64,000 nt of DNA, from the NCBI GenBank assembly GCA_041082235.1, contig JBDOIG010000079.1, positions 6,026 to 70,025 of the forward strand. The letters run 5' to 3'. The notes below the pieces were generated by a model. The model saw only the letters and a program-made list of their open reading frames with translations, made no database searches and was not told where the DNA came from. Numbering within the stretch: the first letter of the stretch is position 1; every line of letters starts with the position of its first letter. This document shows positions 7,918 through 16,920 of the stretch, one piece after another. Made by a program: the position numbers and the translations under genes. Source of the stretch: CALJEL01 sp041082235. GTDB lineage: Bacteria; Nitrospirota; Thermodesulfovibrionia; Thermodesulfovibrionales; CALJEL01.

Positions 7918-9052
7918 ATGATAGAAAAGGAAGAATTAAAGACAAAACTTAATGAAATAAAAGAAAAGACAGAAACGTTAAGGGGGTATCTTTGATATAG
8001 ATATGCTCCTTAAAGACATCTCTGCAATAGAGTTAGAGCTGCAGAAGGCTGAGGTCTGGACTTCCCCTGAAAGGATGCGAGACCTTACAAAAAAGAAGGC
8101 AAGACTTGAGGATATCCTTGAGCCTTTTGAGTTGATTACCTCAAAAATAAATTACATTGAAGAATCTCTTGGTCTTCTTGATGAAGAAGGAGGAGAGATA
8201 TTCATCAATGAGTTAAAAGGGGAATTAAAGGCACTTGATATCTTAATAGATGAGCTCGAGCTCAAGCACCTCATGACAGGTGAGCTTGATAGAAATAATG
8301 CTATACTCTCTATTCATCCAGGAGCAGGTGGAACAGAAAGTCAGGATTGGGCACAGATATTAATGAGAATGTATCTCAGATGGGCTGACAGACATAACTT
8401 TAAAACAGAGATTGTTGATATACTTTATGGAGAGGAAGCTGGTATTAAGGATGTAACAATCTCAATTGCAGGCCCCTATGCCTATGGATACCTTAAGGCA
8501 GAGGCAGGTGTCCACAGACTTGTAAGGATATCTCCCTTTGATGCCAATAAGAGAAGGCATACATCATTTGCTGCTGTGCTTGTATATCCTGAGATTGAGG
8601 ATGATATAACTATTGAGATAAAAGAAGAAGACCTGAAGATAGATACCTTCAGGGCCTCTGGTGCAGGTGGTCAGCATGTGAATAAGGTCTCATCAGCTGT
8701 CCGTATTACTCACATTCCAACCGGAATTGTAGTCAGCTGCCAGAATGAAAGATCGCAACATAGAAATAAGGCAATGGCAATGAAAATCCTCAAGGCAAAA
8801 CTTTATGATATGCAACTAAAGGAACAGCAGGACAAAATAGAAAATCTCGTTGGTGAAAAAAAGGACATTGCCTGGGGTAATCAGATAAGGTCCTACGTAC
8901 TTCAGCCTTATCAGCTTGTAAAGGACCACAGGACAAGTATTGAAAGAGGCAATGTTGATTCTGTCTTTAATGGTGAAATTGATGAGTTTATTAAAGAGTA
9001 TCTTAAAATTCAGAATAAAAAATCAAATAAAACTTTTGCTTCATTAAGGTAA
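7918..9052 (+). CDS. prfB: Peptide chain release factor 2 (programmed +1 frameshift)
   Basis: The first 25 codons from the ATG at 7918 end at CTT TGA. Reading then continues in the +1 frame as GAT ATA GAT, giving the classic LRGYLD junction. A Shine-Dalgarno-like AGGGGG lies just upstream of the slippery CTT, as in other prfB genes. After the shift the protein carries the SPF anticodon-like tripeptide (RISPFDANKRRHTS) and the GGQ hydrolysis motif (RASGAGGQHVNKVSS), so it is RF2, which terminates at UGA and UAA. The start has a good site (TAGGAGG, 9 nt upstream). The full product is about 376 residues, normal for RF2. Confidence 0.97.
7981..7996 (+). promoter_or_regulatory. prfB programmed +1 frameshift site
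   Basis: AGG GGG TAT CTT TGA T: an internal Shine-Dalgarno-like stretch, the CTT slippery codon at 7990-7992 and the in-frame TGA at 7993-7995. Low RF2 favours slipping onto GAT, giving autoregulation. The base after TGA is T here, while C is the most common context. Confidence 0.95.
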
Positions 9053-9389
9053 TACAATAGATCAATTAAAGGAGCTTCGCTCCTTTGAAAAATGGAATAA
9101 AATTTTATTCCATTAAACTTTTGAAGGGCTCCGCACTTCAAAAGAACTGCTTCTATTTAGTTATACATAAAGATAGTAGTAATAGTAGGTTTATGAGGGT
9201 TGTTAGTAGAAAGACTGAACTTAGTTTTATTAATGTAATTAAAGGTGCTTAAGGATATTTAAGTTCTGTTGATTGGGATGTTGATAATTACAGACAGATT
9301 AAATGAAACTGTTGGTTAAAGGATATTAACATAGTATCCACATATTGGAAGGGTGGGATATAAAGGAGTTACTAACAGGTGTTAGTAAG
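9053..9389. other. Candidate replication origin region between prfB and dnaA
   Basis: This 337-base gap precedes dnaA. It holds three hairpins at 9068-9144, then an AT-rich stretch. DnaA-box-like 9-mers are TTATACATA at 9161-9169 (7 of 9 to TTATCCACA), TGTTGATAA at 9279-9287 (reverse complement TTATCAACA, 8 of 9) and GTATCCACA at 9334-9342 (8 of 9). Next to the first box is TAGTAGTAATAGTAG at 9174-9188, which has the form of a DnaA-trio array. Position beside dnaA-dnaN-gyrB-gyrA supports an origin. Function is inferred. Confidence 0.5.
9068..9144. repeat. Twin-hairpin intergenic element, diverged copy (oriC side)
   Basis: It comprises hairpin AAAGGAGC-TTC-GCTCCTTT (9068-9086), a perfect 24-bp palindrome AATGGAATAAAA/TTTTATTCCATT (9091-9114), and hairpin CTTTTGAAG/CTTCAAAAG with a 9-nt loop (9118-9144). 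The layout of two GC-containing hairpins around an AT-rich centre matches the copies at 21468, 39300, 63767 and 63897, although the sequence is more diverged. Confidence 0.55.
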
Positions 9390-10727
9390 ATGTTGAAAAA
9401 GAGTCAAGAAGAGATATGGGAAAAGATCCTCCTCAAGATAGAGGAGAGGCTTGGTAAGGGTTCCTTTGAGTTATGGTTTAAACCATTAAAACTTATTGAT
9501 TTAAAAGAAGATTATGCTGTTTTTGAGGTTCCCAACAGGTTCTTTAAAGAATGGATAGAGGAAAATTATCTCAATTATCTTACAGAGGCGTTTTCTGAAA
9601 TTGCAGGCTTTACAGGTCAGTTCAAACTCAGGATTGCTGAAAAGGATAAAGAATTAAAAAAAGAGGTTCTGCAACTTGAAAACAGAACAAAGAAACTTGC
9701 CAGTAAGGGTATATTTCTTAATCCACGATACACCTTTGAAAATTTTGTTGTTGGGCCCTCAAATCAGTTTGCACATGCTGCGGCAAGGACTGTCTCAGAA
9801 CAACCTGGTTCAGTCTATAGCCCCCTCTTTATATATGGTGGGGTCGGCCTGGGCAAGACGCATCTAATAAATGCTATAGGTAATTATATTGTAGATAATA
9901 TCTCTGGGTTAAGCGTCCTTTATGTACCCATAGAACAGTTTACAAATGAGGTGGTTGCTGCTATCAGACATCAAAAGATGGCTGAATTAAAGGAAAAGTA
10001 TAGAAATGTAGATGTGCTTCTTGTTGATGATATTCAGTTTATCTCCGGCAAGGCCACCGTACAGGAAGAGCTTTTTCATACATTCAACTCCCTTTATGAT
10101 AAACAGAAGCAGATTGTTATGGCAAGTGACAGGCCACCGAAGGAGATACAGGACATCCCTGATAGATTAAAGACAAGATTTGGTATGGGACTTATTGCAG
10201 ACATACAGCCTCCAGAGTACGAGACAAAGATAGCCATCCTCAACAAGAAGGCAGAGAAAGAAAAGATAAAACTTCCTGAGGAGGTATGCCACTGGCTTGC
10301 AAAGAAGATTAAATCCAATATAAGAGAGCTTGAGGGATGTCTTATAAAACTTGCAGCACACAGTTCACTGACCGGCTTACCTATCACCATGGATATGGCA
10401 AAGATTGTATTGAAGGATGTTATCGCAGATGAAGATAGACCTGTGACACCCGAGCTTATCCAGAAGACTGTTGCAGAGTCTTTTGGTTTGAAGGTCCAGG
10501 ACCTCCGGATAAAAAGGAGGACAAAAGAGGTAGCTATTCCAAGACAGGTCGGTATGTATATTGCAAGGGAGCTGACAGAGTTGTCCCTTTCCGATATAGG
10601 AAAGCACTTTGGCGGAAAAGACCATTCAACAGTTATTTATGCCTGCAAACAGATTGAAGAAAAGATGTCAAAGGATGAAAAATTTAAAAACCTAGTTAAA
10701 TCAATAATAGACAGGATTAAATCCTAA
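9390..10727 (+). CDS. dnaA: Chromosomal replication initiator protein DnaA
   Basis: The 445-residue product has domain I (IWEKILLKIEERL, SFELWFKPLKLI), a short linker, and an AAA+ domain with Walker A GGVGLGKTH and Walker B VLLVDDIQF. The C-terminal helix-turn-helix ends KHFGGKDHSTVIYACKQIEE, the DnaA-box reading signature. The frame also allows a TTG start at 9345, but the ATG at 9390 puts the usual short tail before the domain I tryptophan and leaves the DnaA-like box at 9334-9342 upstream as a possible autoregulatory site. Neither start has a strong ribosome site. dnaN follows 10 nt downstream. Confidence 0.97.
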   Translation: MLKKSQEEIWEKILLKIEERLGKGSFELWFKPLKLIDLKEDYAVFEVPNRFFKEWIEENYLNYLTEAFSEIAGFTGQFKLRIAEKDKELKKEVLQLENRTKKLASKGIFLNPRYTFENFVVGPSNQFAHAAARTVSEQPGSVYSPLFIYGGVGLGKTHLINAIGNYIVDNISGLSVLYVPIEQFTNEVVAAIRHQKMAELKEKYRNVDVLLVDDIQFISGKATVQEELFHTFNSLYDKQKQIVMASDRPPKEIQDIPDRLKTRFGMGLIADIQPPEYETKIAILNKKAEKEKIKLPEEVCHWLAKKIKSNIRELEGCLIKLAAHSSLTGLPITMDMAKIVLKDVIADEDRPVTPELIQKTVAESFGLKVQDLRIKRRTKEVAIPRQVGMYIARELTELSLSDIGKHFGGKDHSTVIYACKQIEEKMSKDEKFKNLVKSIIDRIKS

Positions 10728-10737
10728 GGAGGCAATT

Positions 10738-11838
10738 ATGATCCTTGCAGTATCAAAAAATGAGCTTATGAAAAGTCTCACAGATATCCAGGGTATAGTT
10801 GAAAGAAAAAGCACCATGCCGGTACTCAGCCATTTTCTACTTGATTGTCATAAGGAACCGTATCTTTATGCCACAGACCTTGATACAGCAATTAAAATTC
10901 AGAATCTCAATTTTAAAATTCAAAAAGAAGGTTCTATTGCTATACCTGCAAAGACCTTTATTTCCCTCATTAAGGAGCTTGAGGGAGATATTGTGCTTGA
11001 GGCCAAGGAGAATTTTAAACTCAAGATAGCAGCCGGGAAGGTCAGTGCAGAAATTGCCTGTCTTAATCCTCAGGAATTTCCTGCCTGGCCAGAGATAGAG
11101 GATGGGAATGAATTAACCCTGCCTGTAAAGGCCTTAAAGGATATAATAGAAAAGACTGCCTATGCTGCAAGCGATGCTGACACAAGGTATGTCTTTAATG
11201 GTATCCTTCTTCATCTTCAGAAGGAAGGGCTGCATGCAGTAGGCACTGATGGCCACAGGCTCGCCCTTTTAAGACTAGCGAGCAAGGACTTACAATGTAA
11301 TGTTCAGGATGAATTTAAGGTAATCCTGCCCAAAAAGGCCATTACTGAACTTAAAAGACTTATCAGCGATGATACCGTAACAATAAGAATCGGGAAAAAC
11401 CATGTTCTTTTTAAGACTCCTAATATGGCGTTTCTTACAAAGGTTATAGAAGGTACCTATCCAAATTACGAGCAGGTAATACCAAAGGCTTCTACAAAGA
11501 CCCTTATTTCATTAAAAACAGACCTTGAGAAGGCCTTGAGGAGGGTATCAATTATATCAAGAGAAAGATCAAATGCTATTAAGCTTGACATGAAAGACAA
11601 TACCTTAATAGTGAGTGCATCAAATCCAGACCTCGGAAGTGCTGAGGAGGAACTTTCTGTAAAATACGATGGAGAACCCTTTACCATAGGATTTAATGCA
11701 AGGTATATCCTTGATGCACTTGAGGTTATAGAAAAAGATGAGATTGTTATGCAATTTAATGATCCCCTTGGCCCTTCATTATTAAAAGGTGCAGGAGATG
11801 AAAATTATCTTTCGGTAATTATGCCAATGAGGATTTGA
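10738..11838 (+). CDS. dnaN: DNA polymerase III beta sliding clamp
   Basis: The 366-residue product has normal length for the clamp, with three repeated clamp folds. Recognisable parts are the N-terminal KSTMPVLSHFLLD, the central YVFNGILLHLQKEGLHAVGTDGHRLALL, the FNARYILDALEVI segment and the C-terminal VIMPMRI. It tethers polymerase III to DNA and loads other partners. The ribosome site AAGGAGG precedes the ATG by 6 nt. It lies directly after dnaA, the usual order near origins. No recF follows; gyrB comes next after an 88-nt gap. Confidence 0.97.
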   Translation: MILAVSKNELMKSLTDIQGIVERKSTMPVLSHFLLDCHKEPYLYATDLDTAIKIQNLNFKIQKEGSIAIPAKTFISLIKELEGDIVLEAKENFKLKIAAGKVSAEIACLNPQEFPAWPEIEDGNELTLPVKALKDIIEKTAYAASDADTRYVFNGILLHLQKEGLHAVGTDGHRLALLRLASKDLQCNVQDEFKVILPKKAITELKRLISDDTVTIRIGKNHVLFKTPNMAFLTKVIEGTYPNYEQVIPKASTKTLISLKTDLEKALRRVSIISRERSNAIKLDMKDNTLIVSASNPDLGSAEEELSVKYDGEPFTIGFNARYILDALEVIEKDEIVMQFNDPLGPSLLKGAGDENYLSVIMPMRI

Positions 11839-11841
11839 TAG

Positions 11842-11906
11842 AGTAATCCATGATGAGTGAAGCGATACAGGAGATAGTAAAAACTCTTTACCCATTACGG
11901 ATTACT
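11842..11906. repeat. Long imperfect hairpin between dnaN and gyrB
   Basis: Arms AGTAATCC (11842-11849) and GGATTACT (11899-11906) are perfect, and pairing continues inward through TGATG/CATTA and GTGAAG/CTTTAC to about 20 bp with a few mismatches. There is no T run, so it is not a typical terminator. It fills most of the gap and ends 20 nt before the gyrB start. Confidence 0.6.
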
Positions 11907-11926
11907 GATTAAGGAGGTTATGAAGA

Positions 11927-14377
11927 ATGGCTGATAAAAAACAGAGCCAGGCTCAGGAGGTAACAGGTCTCAATGAGAATGAGACTTATGGGGCTGAGGC
12001 TATAAAGATACTTAAAGGCCTTGATGCTGTAAGAAAGCGGCCTGCCATGTATATTGGTTCAACAGGACCAGAAGGGCTGCACCATCTTGTATATGAGGTT
12101 GTGGACAATAGTGTGGATGAGGCCCTTGCAGGTTATTGCACGAATATAGAGGTCATACTTCATCATGACGGAAGCTGCACGGTCATAGATGATGGTAGAG
12201 GCATTCCAACCGAACCACATCCAGGAGACCCGGAGGGAAGAACAGCAGCAGAGATTGTCCTTACAGAGCTGCACGCAGGAGGCAAGTTTGAATCAAAGGC
12301 CTATAAGATATCAGGAGGTCTGCATGGTGTTGGCATATCAGTTGTAAATGCACTTTCTGAATGGCTTGAGCTTGAGATCAGGCAGAACGGGTTTGTCTAT
12401 CAGCAATCTTATGAAAGAGGAAAGCCAAAGGCCCCTCTAACAGTTGTCGGAAAGACAAAGTCAAGGGGCACAAAAATTACATTTAAGCCGGATACCCAGA
12501 TATTTGAGACCACAGAATTTAATCCAGACACTCTTGCTCAAAGGCTGAGGGAACTGGCCTTTTTAAACAGGGGTCTCCAGATTATCCTGAAGGATGAAAA
12601 GTCCGGCAGAAAGGAGGTTTTTAATTATAAAGGCGGGATAGTCTCCTTTGTTGAGCACCTCAATAAGAACAAAACACCTATCCACTCAAAACCCGTTTAT
12701 ATAGAGGGTGAGAAAGAGGACATAATCATAGAGATAGCCATTCAGTACAATGATGGATATGCAGAAACCATCTATACCTTTGCAAACAATATAAACACCC
12801 GTGAGGGTGGAACACACCTTATTGGCTTTAAATCAGCCCTCACAAGGACAGTCAATTCCTATGGTCTCAAGGCCGGGATACTCAAAGAGGGAAAGGAGTC
12901 CCTGACCGGGGAAGACATCAGGGAAGGGCTTACAGCAGTGGTAAGTGTAAAGCTTCCCAATCCACAGTTTGAAGGTCAGACAAAGATGAAGCTTGGAAAC
13001 ACAGAGGTAAAGGGTATCGTGGAGTCTATTGTAAATGATAAGCTCTCTGCCTATTTTGAAGAAAATCCCTCTGTAGCAAGGAAGATAGTGGAAAAGGCCC
13101 TCCAGGCTGCAAGGGCAAGAGAGGCTGCAAGAAAGGCAAAGGAACTTACCAGAAGAAAGGGACTTCTTGAAGATACCACATTACCCGGAAAACTTGCTGA
13201 CTGCACGGAAAAGGATCCAGCGCTTTCTGAGCTCTTTATAGTAGAGGGTGACTCAGCAGGCGGTTCTGCAAAGCAGGCAAGGGACAGGAGATTTCAAGCT
13301 ATCCTTCCATTAAGGGGAAAGATACTTAATGTCGAAAAGGCCAGATTTGATAAGATGCTTTCAAGTGAAGAGATAAAGGTCCTTATTACAGCCCTTGGCA
13401 CAGGCATAGGACCTGAAGATTTTGATATATCAAAGGTCAGATACCATAAAATCATACTCATGACAGATGCAGATGTGGATGGTGCCCACATAAGGACATT
13501 ACTTCTTACATTCTTCTTCAGACAGATGCCCGAAGTCATAGAAAGGGGCTATCTCTATATTGCTCAGCCTCCGCTTTACAGGGTCAAAAGAGGGAAACAG
13601 GAGTTTTATGTTCAGACAGATGTAGAACTTCAGGATATGCTTTTTAAGATAATCCAGAACGAGGTGGAGATAATTGCAAAGGATAAATCCTTAGCTCCTG
13701 AAGAACTTCCAAAGAGGCTCAAGACAGTACAGGCCTTTGAAAAACTGTTAGGGTGGTTTAAGGATAAAAGAAAGGATCCGGAAGTTATGAGATTTCTTGT
13801 GGCAGGAGGTGTTTCTAAGGAAACCCTCAAGGCTAAGAGCCGCATAAAGGAGCTGGTCTCAGGACTAAAAGAACAGATTCCAGATACACAGACAGCAGAG
13901 ATAGAGCCTGATGAAGAACATGGTGGCTATAGTATTCAGATAAAAAGACAGACATACAGGTTCAGAATTGATTACGATTTGATTGCCTCACCAGATTATA
14001 AGGAGCTTGAGGCCCTTTACCATGCAAGACAGGACTTTCTACCTCCTTATAAGCTCATATTTCAAAAGGCATCTCAGGAACAGGCAGGAAATTTAAGAGA
14101 GCTTGAGTTCAAAAACGATAAAGACCTCCTTGACTATGTACTTGCTCTCAGTAAAAAAGGACTAACCATCCAGAGGTATAAAGGTCTTGGAGAGATGAAC
14201 CCTGGCCAGCTATGGGAGACCACGATGGATCCTGAAAAAAGGTCTCTCCTGAAGGTTACAATAGAGGATTCTGTAAAGGCTGATGAGATCTTTACTGTGC
14301 TCATGGGCGACCAGGTTGAACCGAGGAAGGAATTTATAATGAAACACGCACTTGAGGTAAGAAACCTTGATATATAA
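11927..14377 (+). CDS. gyrB: DNA gyrase subunit B
   Basis: The 816-residue product contains the GHKL ATPase domain (RPAMYIGSTGPEGLHHLVYE, VIDDGRGIP, SGGLHGVGISVVNALS), the transducer (TREGGTHLIGFKSAL) and the TOPRIM domain (EGDSAGGSAKQARDR, MTDADVDGAHIRTLLL). The end is QRYKGLGEMNPGQLWETTMD. It is long because of an inserted segment of about 165 residues at roughly 555-720, as in the GyrB of many Gram-negatives, and shorter Gram-positive GyrB lacks this. With GyrA it introduces negative supercoils. An AAGGAGG site precedes the start, and gyrA follows 89 nt downstream. Confidence 0.97.
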   Translation: MADKKQSQAQEVTGLNENETYGAEAIKILKGLDAVRKRPAMYIGSTGPEGLHHLVYEVVDNSVDEALAGYCTNIEVILHHDGSCTVIDDGRGIPTEPHPGDPEGRTAAEIVLTELHAGGKFESKAYKISGGLHGVGISVVNALSEWLELEIRQNGFVYQQSYERGKPKAPLTVVGKTKSRGTKITFKPDTQIFETTEFNPDTLAQRLRELAFLNRGLQIILKDEKSGRKEVFNYKGGIVSFVEHLNKNKTPIHSKPVYIEGEKEDIIIEIAIQYNDGYAETIYTFANNINTREGGTHLIGFKSALTRTVNSYGLKAGILKEGKESLTGEDIREGLTAVVSVKLPNPQFEGQTKMKLGNTEVKGIVESIVNDKLSAYFEENPSVARKIVEKALQAARAREAARKAKELTRRKGLLEDTTLPGKLADCTEKDPALSELFIVEGDSAGGSAKQARDRRFQAILPLRGKILNVEKARFDKMLSSEEIKVLITALGTGIGPEDFDISKVRYHKIILMTDADVDGAHIRTLLLTFFFRQMPEVIERGYLYIAQPPLYRVKRGKQEFYVQTDVELQDMLFKIIQNEVEIIAKDKSLAPEELPKRLKTVQAFEKLLGWFKDKRKDPEVMRFLVAGGVSKETLKAKSRIKELVSGLKEQIPDTQTAEIEPDEEHGGYSIQIKRQTYRFRIDYDLIASPDYKELEALYHARQDFLPPYKLIFQKASQEQAGNLRELEFKNDKDLLDYVLALSKKGLTIQRYKGLGEMNPGQLWETTMDPEKRSLLKVTIEDSVKADEIFTVLMGDQVEPRKEFIMKHALEVRNLDI

Positions 14378-14378
14378 A

Positions 14379-14450
14379 TAGAGCAGCAGAGCGGCAGTTT
14401 TAAATAAGGAATAAATTATTTTCCTTAACGTGCTACAGCTCTACTGTACT
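14379..14450. repeat. AGCAGCAG-type imperfect inverted repeat between gyrB and gyrA
   Basis: The left part TAGAGCAGCAGAGCGGCAGT (14379-14398) pairs imperfectly with the region 14431-14450, and an inner stem AAGGAA/TTCCTT (14406-14411 with 14421-14426) closes a T/A-rich loop. The left arm is nearly the same as 62435-62454, TAGAGCAGCAGTGCAGCAGT, which marks a dispersed element. Confidence 0.6.
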
Positions 14451-14466
14451 ATTAGGAGGTAAATCA

Positions 14467-16914
14467 GTGGAGGAGCAACAGAATTTAATAGGTGCCTCAA
14501 TAGGTACCAGAGAGTTGGAAGAAGAGATGAAGGTAAGCTACCTTGATTACGCTATGAGCGTAATTATAGGAAGGGCACTACCTGATGTGAGAGATGGACT
14601 GAAGCCTGTGCAGAGGAGAATACTTTACGCAATGTTCAGGGAAGGACTTCTTCCGGGTAAAAAATATTCAAAATGCGCTGGTGTGGTTGGAGAGGTTCTT
14701 AAAAAATATCATCCCCATGGTGATACCGCTGTTTATGATGCCCTCGTAAGGCTTGCTCAGGACTTTAATATGCGCTATCCACTCGTTGATGGTCAGGGGA
14801 ATTTTGGTTCAGTTGATGGTGACCCCCCGGCTGCCTACAGATATACAGAGGCAAGGCTTGCAAAGATAGCTGAGGAACTCCTTGCTGATATTGATAAGGA
14901 CACAGTTGATTACATTCCTAATTTTGATGAAACTACAGAAGAACCGATTGTTTTGCCAAGCAAGGTGCCCAATCTCCTGATAAATGGCTCCTCTGGTATA
15001 GCTGTTGGAATGGCAACAAATATACCCCCTCATAACCTTGGAGAGGTTATAGATGCCCTGGTGAGGCTTCTTGATGAACCGAACACAACCATTGAGGAAT
15101 TGATGCCCATTCTTAAGGGTCCTGATTTTCCAACAGGCGGTATCATCTATGGTACTCAGGGTATAAAAGAGGCCTATCTTCACGGAAAGGGTCTTATAAA
15201 GATAAGGGCAAGGGCTCGCATTGAGAGAGACAAAAAGGGTGACAGGGTAGTGATAACAGAGATACCTTATCAGGTTAATAAGGCCCAGCTGCTTAAAAAG
15301 ATAGCAGAGCTTATAAGGGATAAAAAGTTTGAGGGCATCTCAGAGCTCAGGGATGAGTCAGACAGGGACGGAATAAGGATAGTACTTGAGCTGAAGAGGG
15401 GAGAGATTGCACAGGTGATCCTCAATAATCTTTACAAACATACACAGATGGAATCCACCTTCGGAATAATAATGCTTGCCCTTGTTGGTGGTCAGCCAAG
15501 GATATTGAACCTTAAAAAACTTCTCAGTCTATTTCTTGAGCACAGAAGAAATGTAGTCTTAAGAAGGACAGCCTATGACCTCAAAAAAGCCGAGGAAAGG
15601 GCCCATATCCTGGAAGGACTCAAGATAGCGGTTGAAAACCTTGATGAGATAATAAATCTTATAAAGAGATCAAAATCACCTGAAGAGGCGAAGCTTGGGC
15701 TCATGAAGAATTATCCACTTTCAGAGATACAGGCACAGGCCATACTGGATATGAAACTCCAGAGGCTGACAGCCCTTGAAAGGGATAAGATACTTTCTGA
15801 ATTTGACGAAACCCGGAAGGAGATCAAGAGATTAAAGGAGATCCTTGGAAGTGAAAAGCTTGTCAGGGCAATTATCAGGCAGGAACTTCTTGAGGTAAAG
15901 GAGAAATACGGAGACCCCAGAAGGACAGATATTGTGGAGGAGACAGGAGAGTTGAAGATAGAAGACCTGATTACAGAGGAGGACAATGTTATAACCATAT
16001 CACATCTTGGCTACATAAAAAGGAATCCCCTTTCTCAGTACAGGAGCCAGAGGAGAGGAGGAAAAGGGCTAACAGGTATGGAGACAAAGGAAGAGGATTA
16101 TGTTACAGACCTTTACATTGGCTCCACCCATGACTATATTCTGTTTTTCACAAATAAAGGAAGACTGTACTGGCTCAAGGTCTATCAGATACCCGAGGCA
16201 GGCAGATATAGCAAGGGTAAGGCTATTGTAAACCTGCTTCCCCTTGAAGCAGATGAAAAGATTGCTACAGCCCTCGCCACCAGACTGGATAAGGAGGGTT
16301 ATATAGTAATGTTTACAAAGAAGGGCCTCGTGAAGAAGACAGACCTGAAGGAGTTTTCTGCTCCAAGATCAAAGGGAGTCATAGCAATAGCCCTTGAGGA
16401 GGGTGACGAGCTTATTGCTGTAAAACAGACTGATGGTAAATCTGATCTTATCATTGGTACAAAAAAGGGCCTTTCAATAAGATTTAAAGAGGAAGAGGTC
16501 AGGCCAGTAGGAAGGGTTGCAAAAGGAGTTATAGGAATCAGGCTTCTTAAAGATGATGAGGTCGTAAGTGCTGATACAGCAGAGGAGGGAACCACTCTTC
16601 TCACTGTCACGGAAAAGGGGCTCGGCAAGAGGACAGAGATAAAAGAATATCCAGTTCAAGGAAGGGGTGGAAAGGGAGTGATTTCCATAAAGACCACTTC
16701 AAAGGGCGGTAATGCAGTGGGTGTCCTTCAGGTAAGGGATGAAGATGAGATAGTTATTATCACAAATTCTGGCAAGGTTATAAGGACAAAGACAAATAAT
16801 ATCCCGATTCAGGGTAGAAGCACCCAGGGTGTAAGATTAATGGACCTTGAAGAGGGTGACAGGATAGTGGGTATTGGAAAGGTTGCAGAAAAGGAAGACG
16901 CTGAGAGTAAATGA
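14467..16914 (+). CDS. gyrA: DNA gyrase subunit A
   Basis: The 815-residue product has the breakage-reunion domain with YLDYAMSVIIGRALPDVRDG, PVQRRILYAM and the active-site block AYRYTEARLAKIAEELLADI with catalytic Tyr in RYTE. The C-terminal beta-pinwheel shows repeated YILFFTNKGRLYWLKVYQIP-like blades. The GyrA box is present as YRSQRRGGKGLTGM, which marks gyrase rather than topoisomerase IV. The start is GTG, preceded by TAGGAGGT. The symporter gene begins 6 nt after the stop and may be cotranscribed. Confidence 0.97.
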   Translation: MEEQQNLIGASIGTRELEEEMKVSYLDYAMSVIIGRALPDVRDGLKPVQRRILYAMFREGLLPGKKYSKCAGVVGEVLKKYHPHGDTAVYDALVRLAQDFNMRYPLVDGQGNFGSVDGDPPAAYRYTEARLAKIAEELLADIDKDTVDYIPNFDETTEEPIVLPSKVPNLLINGSSGIAVGMATNIPPHNLGEVIDALVRLLDEPNTTIEELMPILKGPDFPTGGIIYGTQGIKEAYLHGKGLIKIRARARIERDKKGDRVVITEIPYQVNKAQLLKKIAELIRDKKFEGISELRDESDRDGIRIVLELKRGEIAQVILNNLYKHTQMESTFGIIMLALVGGQPRILNLKKLLSLFLEHRRNVVLRRTAYDLKKAEERAHILEGLKIAVENLDEIINLIKRSKSPEEAKLGLMKNYPLSEIQAQAILDMKLQRLTALERDKILSEFDETRKEIKRLKEILGSEKLVRAIIRQELLEVKEKYGDPRRTDIVEETGELKIEDLITEEDNVITISHLGYIKRNPLSQYRSQRRGGKGLTGMETKEEDYVTDLYIGSTHDYILFFTNKGRLYWLKVYQIPEAGRYSKGKAIVNLLPLEADEKIATALATRLDKEGYIVMFTKKGLVKKTDLKEFSAPRSKGVIAIALEEGDELIAVKQTDGKSDLIIGTKKGLSIRFKEEEVRPVGRVAKGVIGIRLLKDDEVVSADTAEEGTTLLTVTEKGLGKRTEIKEYPVQGRGGKGVISIKTTSKGGNAVGVLQVRDEDEIVIITNSGKVIRTKTNNIPIQGRSTQGVRLMDLEEGDRIVGIGKVAEKEDAESK

Positions 16915-16920
16915 TATCTG

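Noticed and set aside
9345..9389. TTG start for dnaA
   Set aside because: It lacks a ribosome site and overlaps the zone with the GTATCCACA box; the ATG at 9390 gives the usual domain I N-terminus. Not fully excluded.
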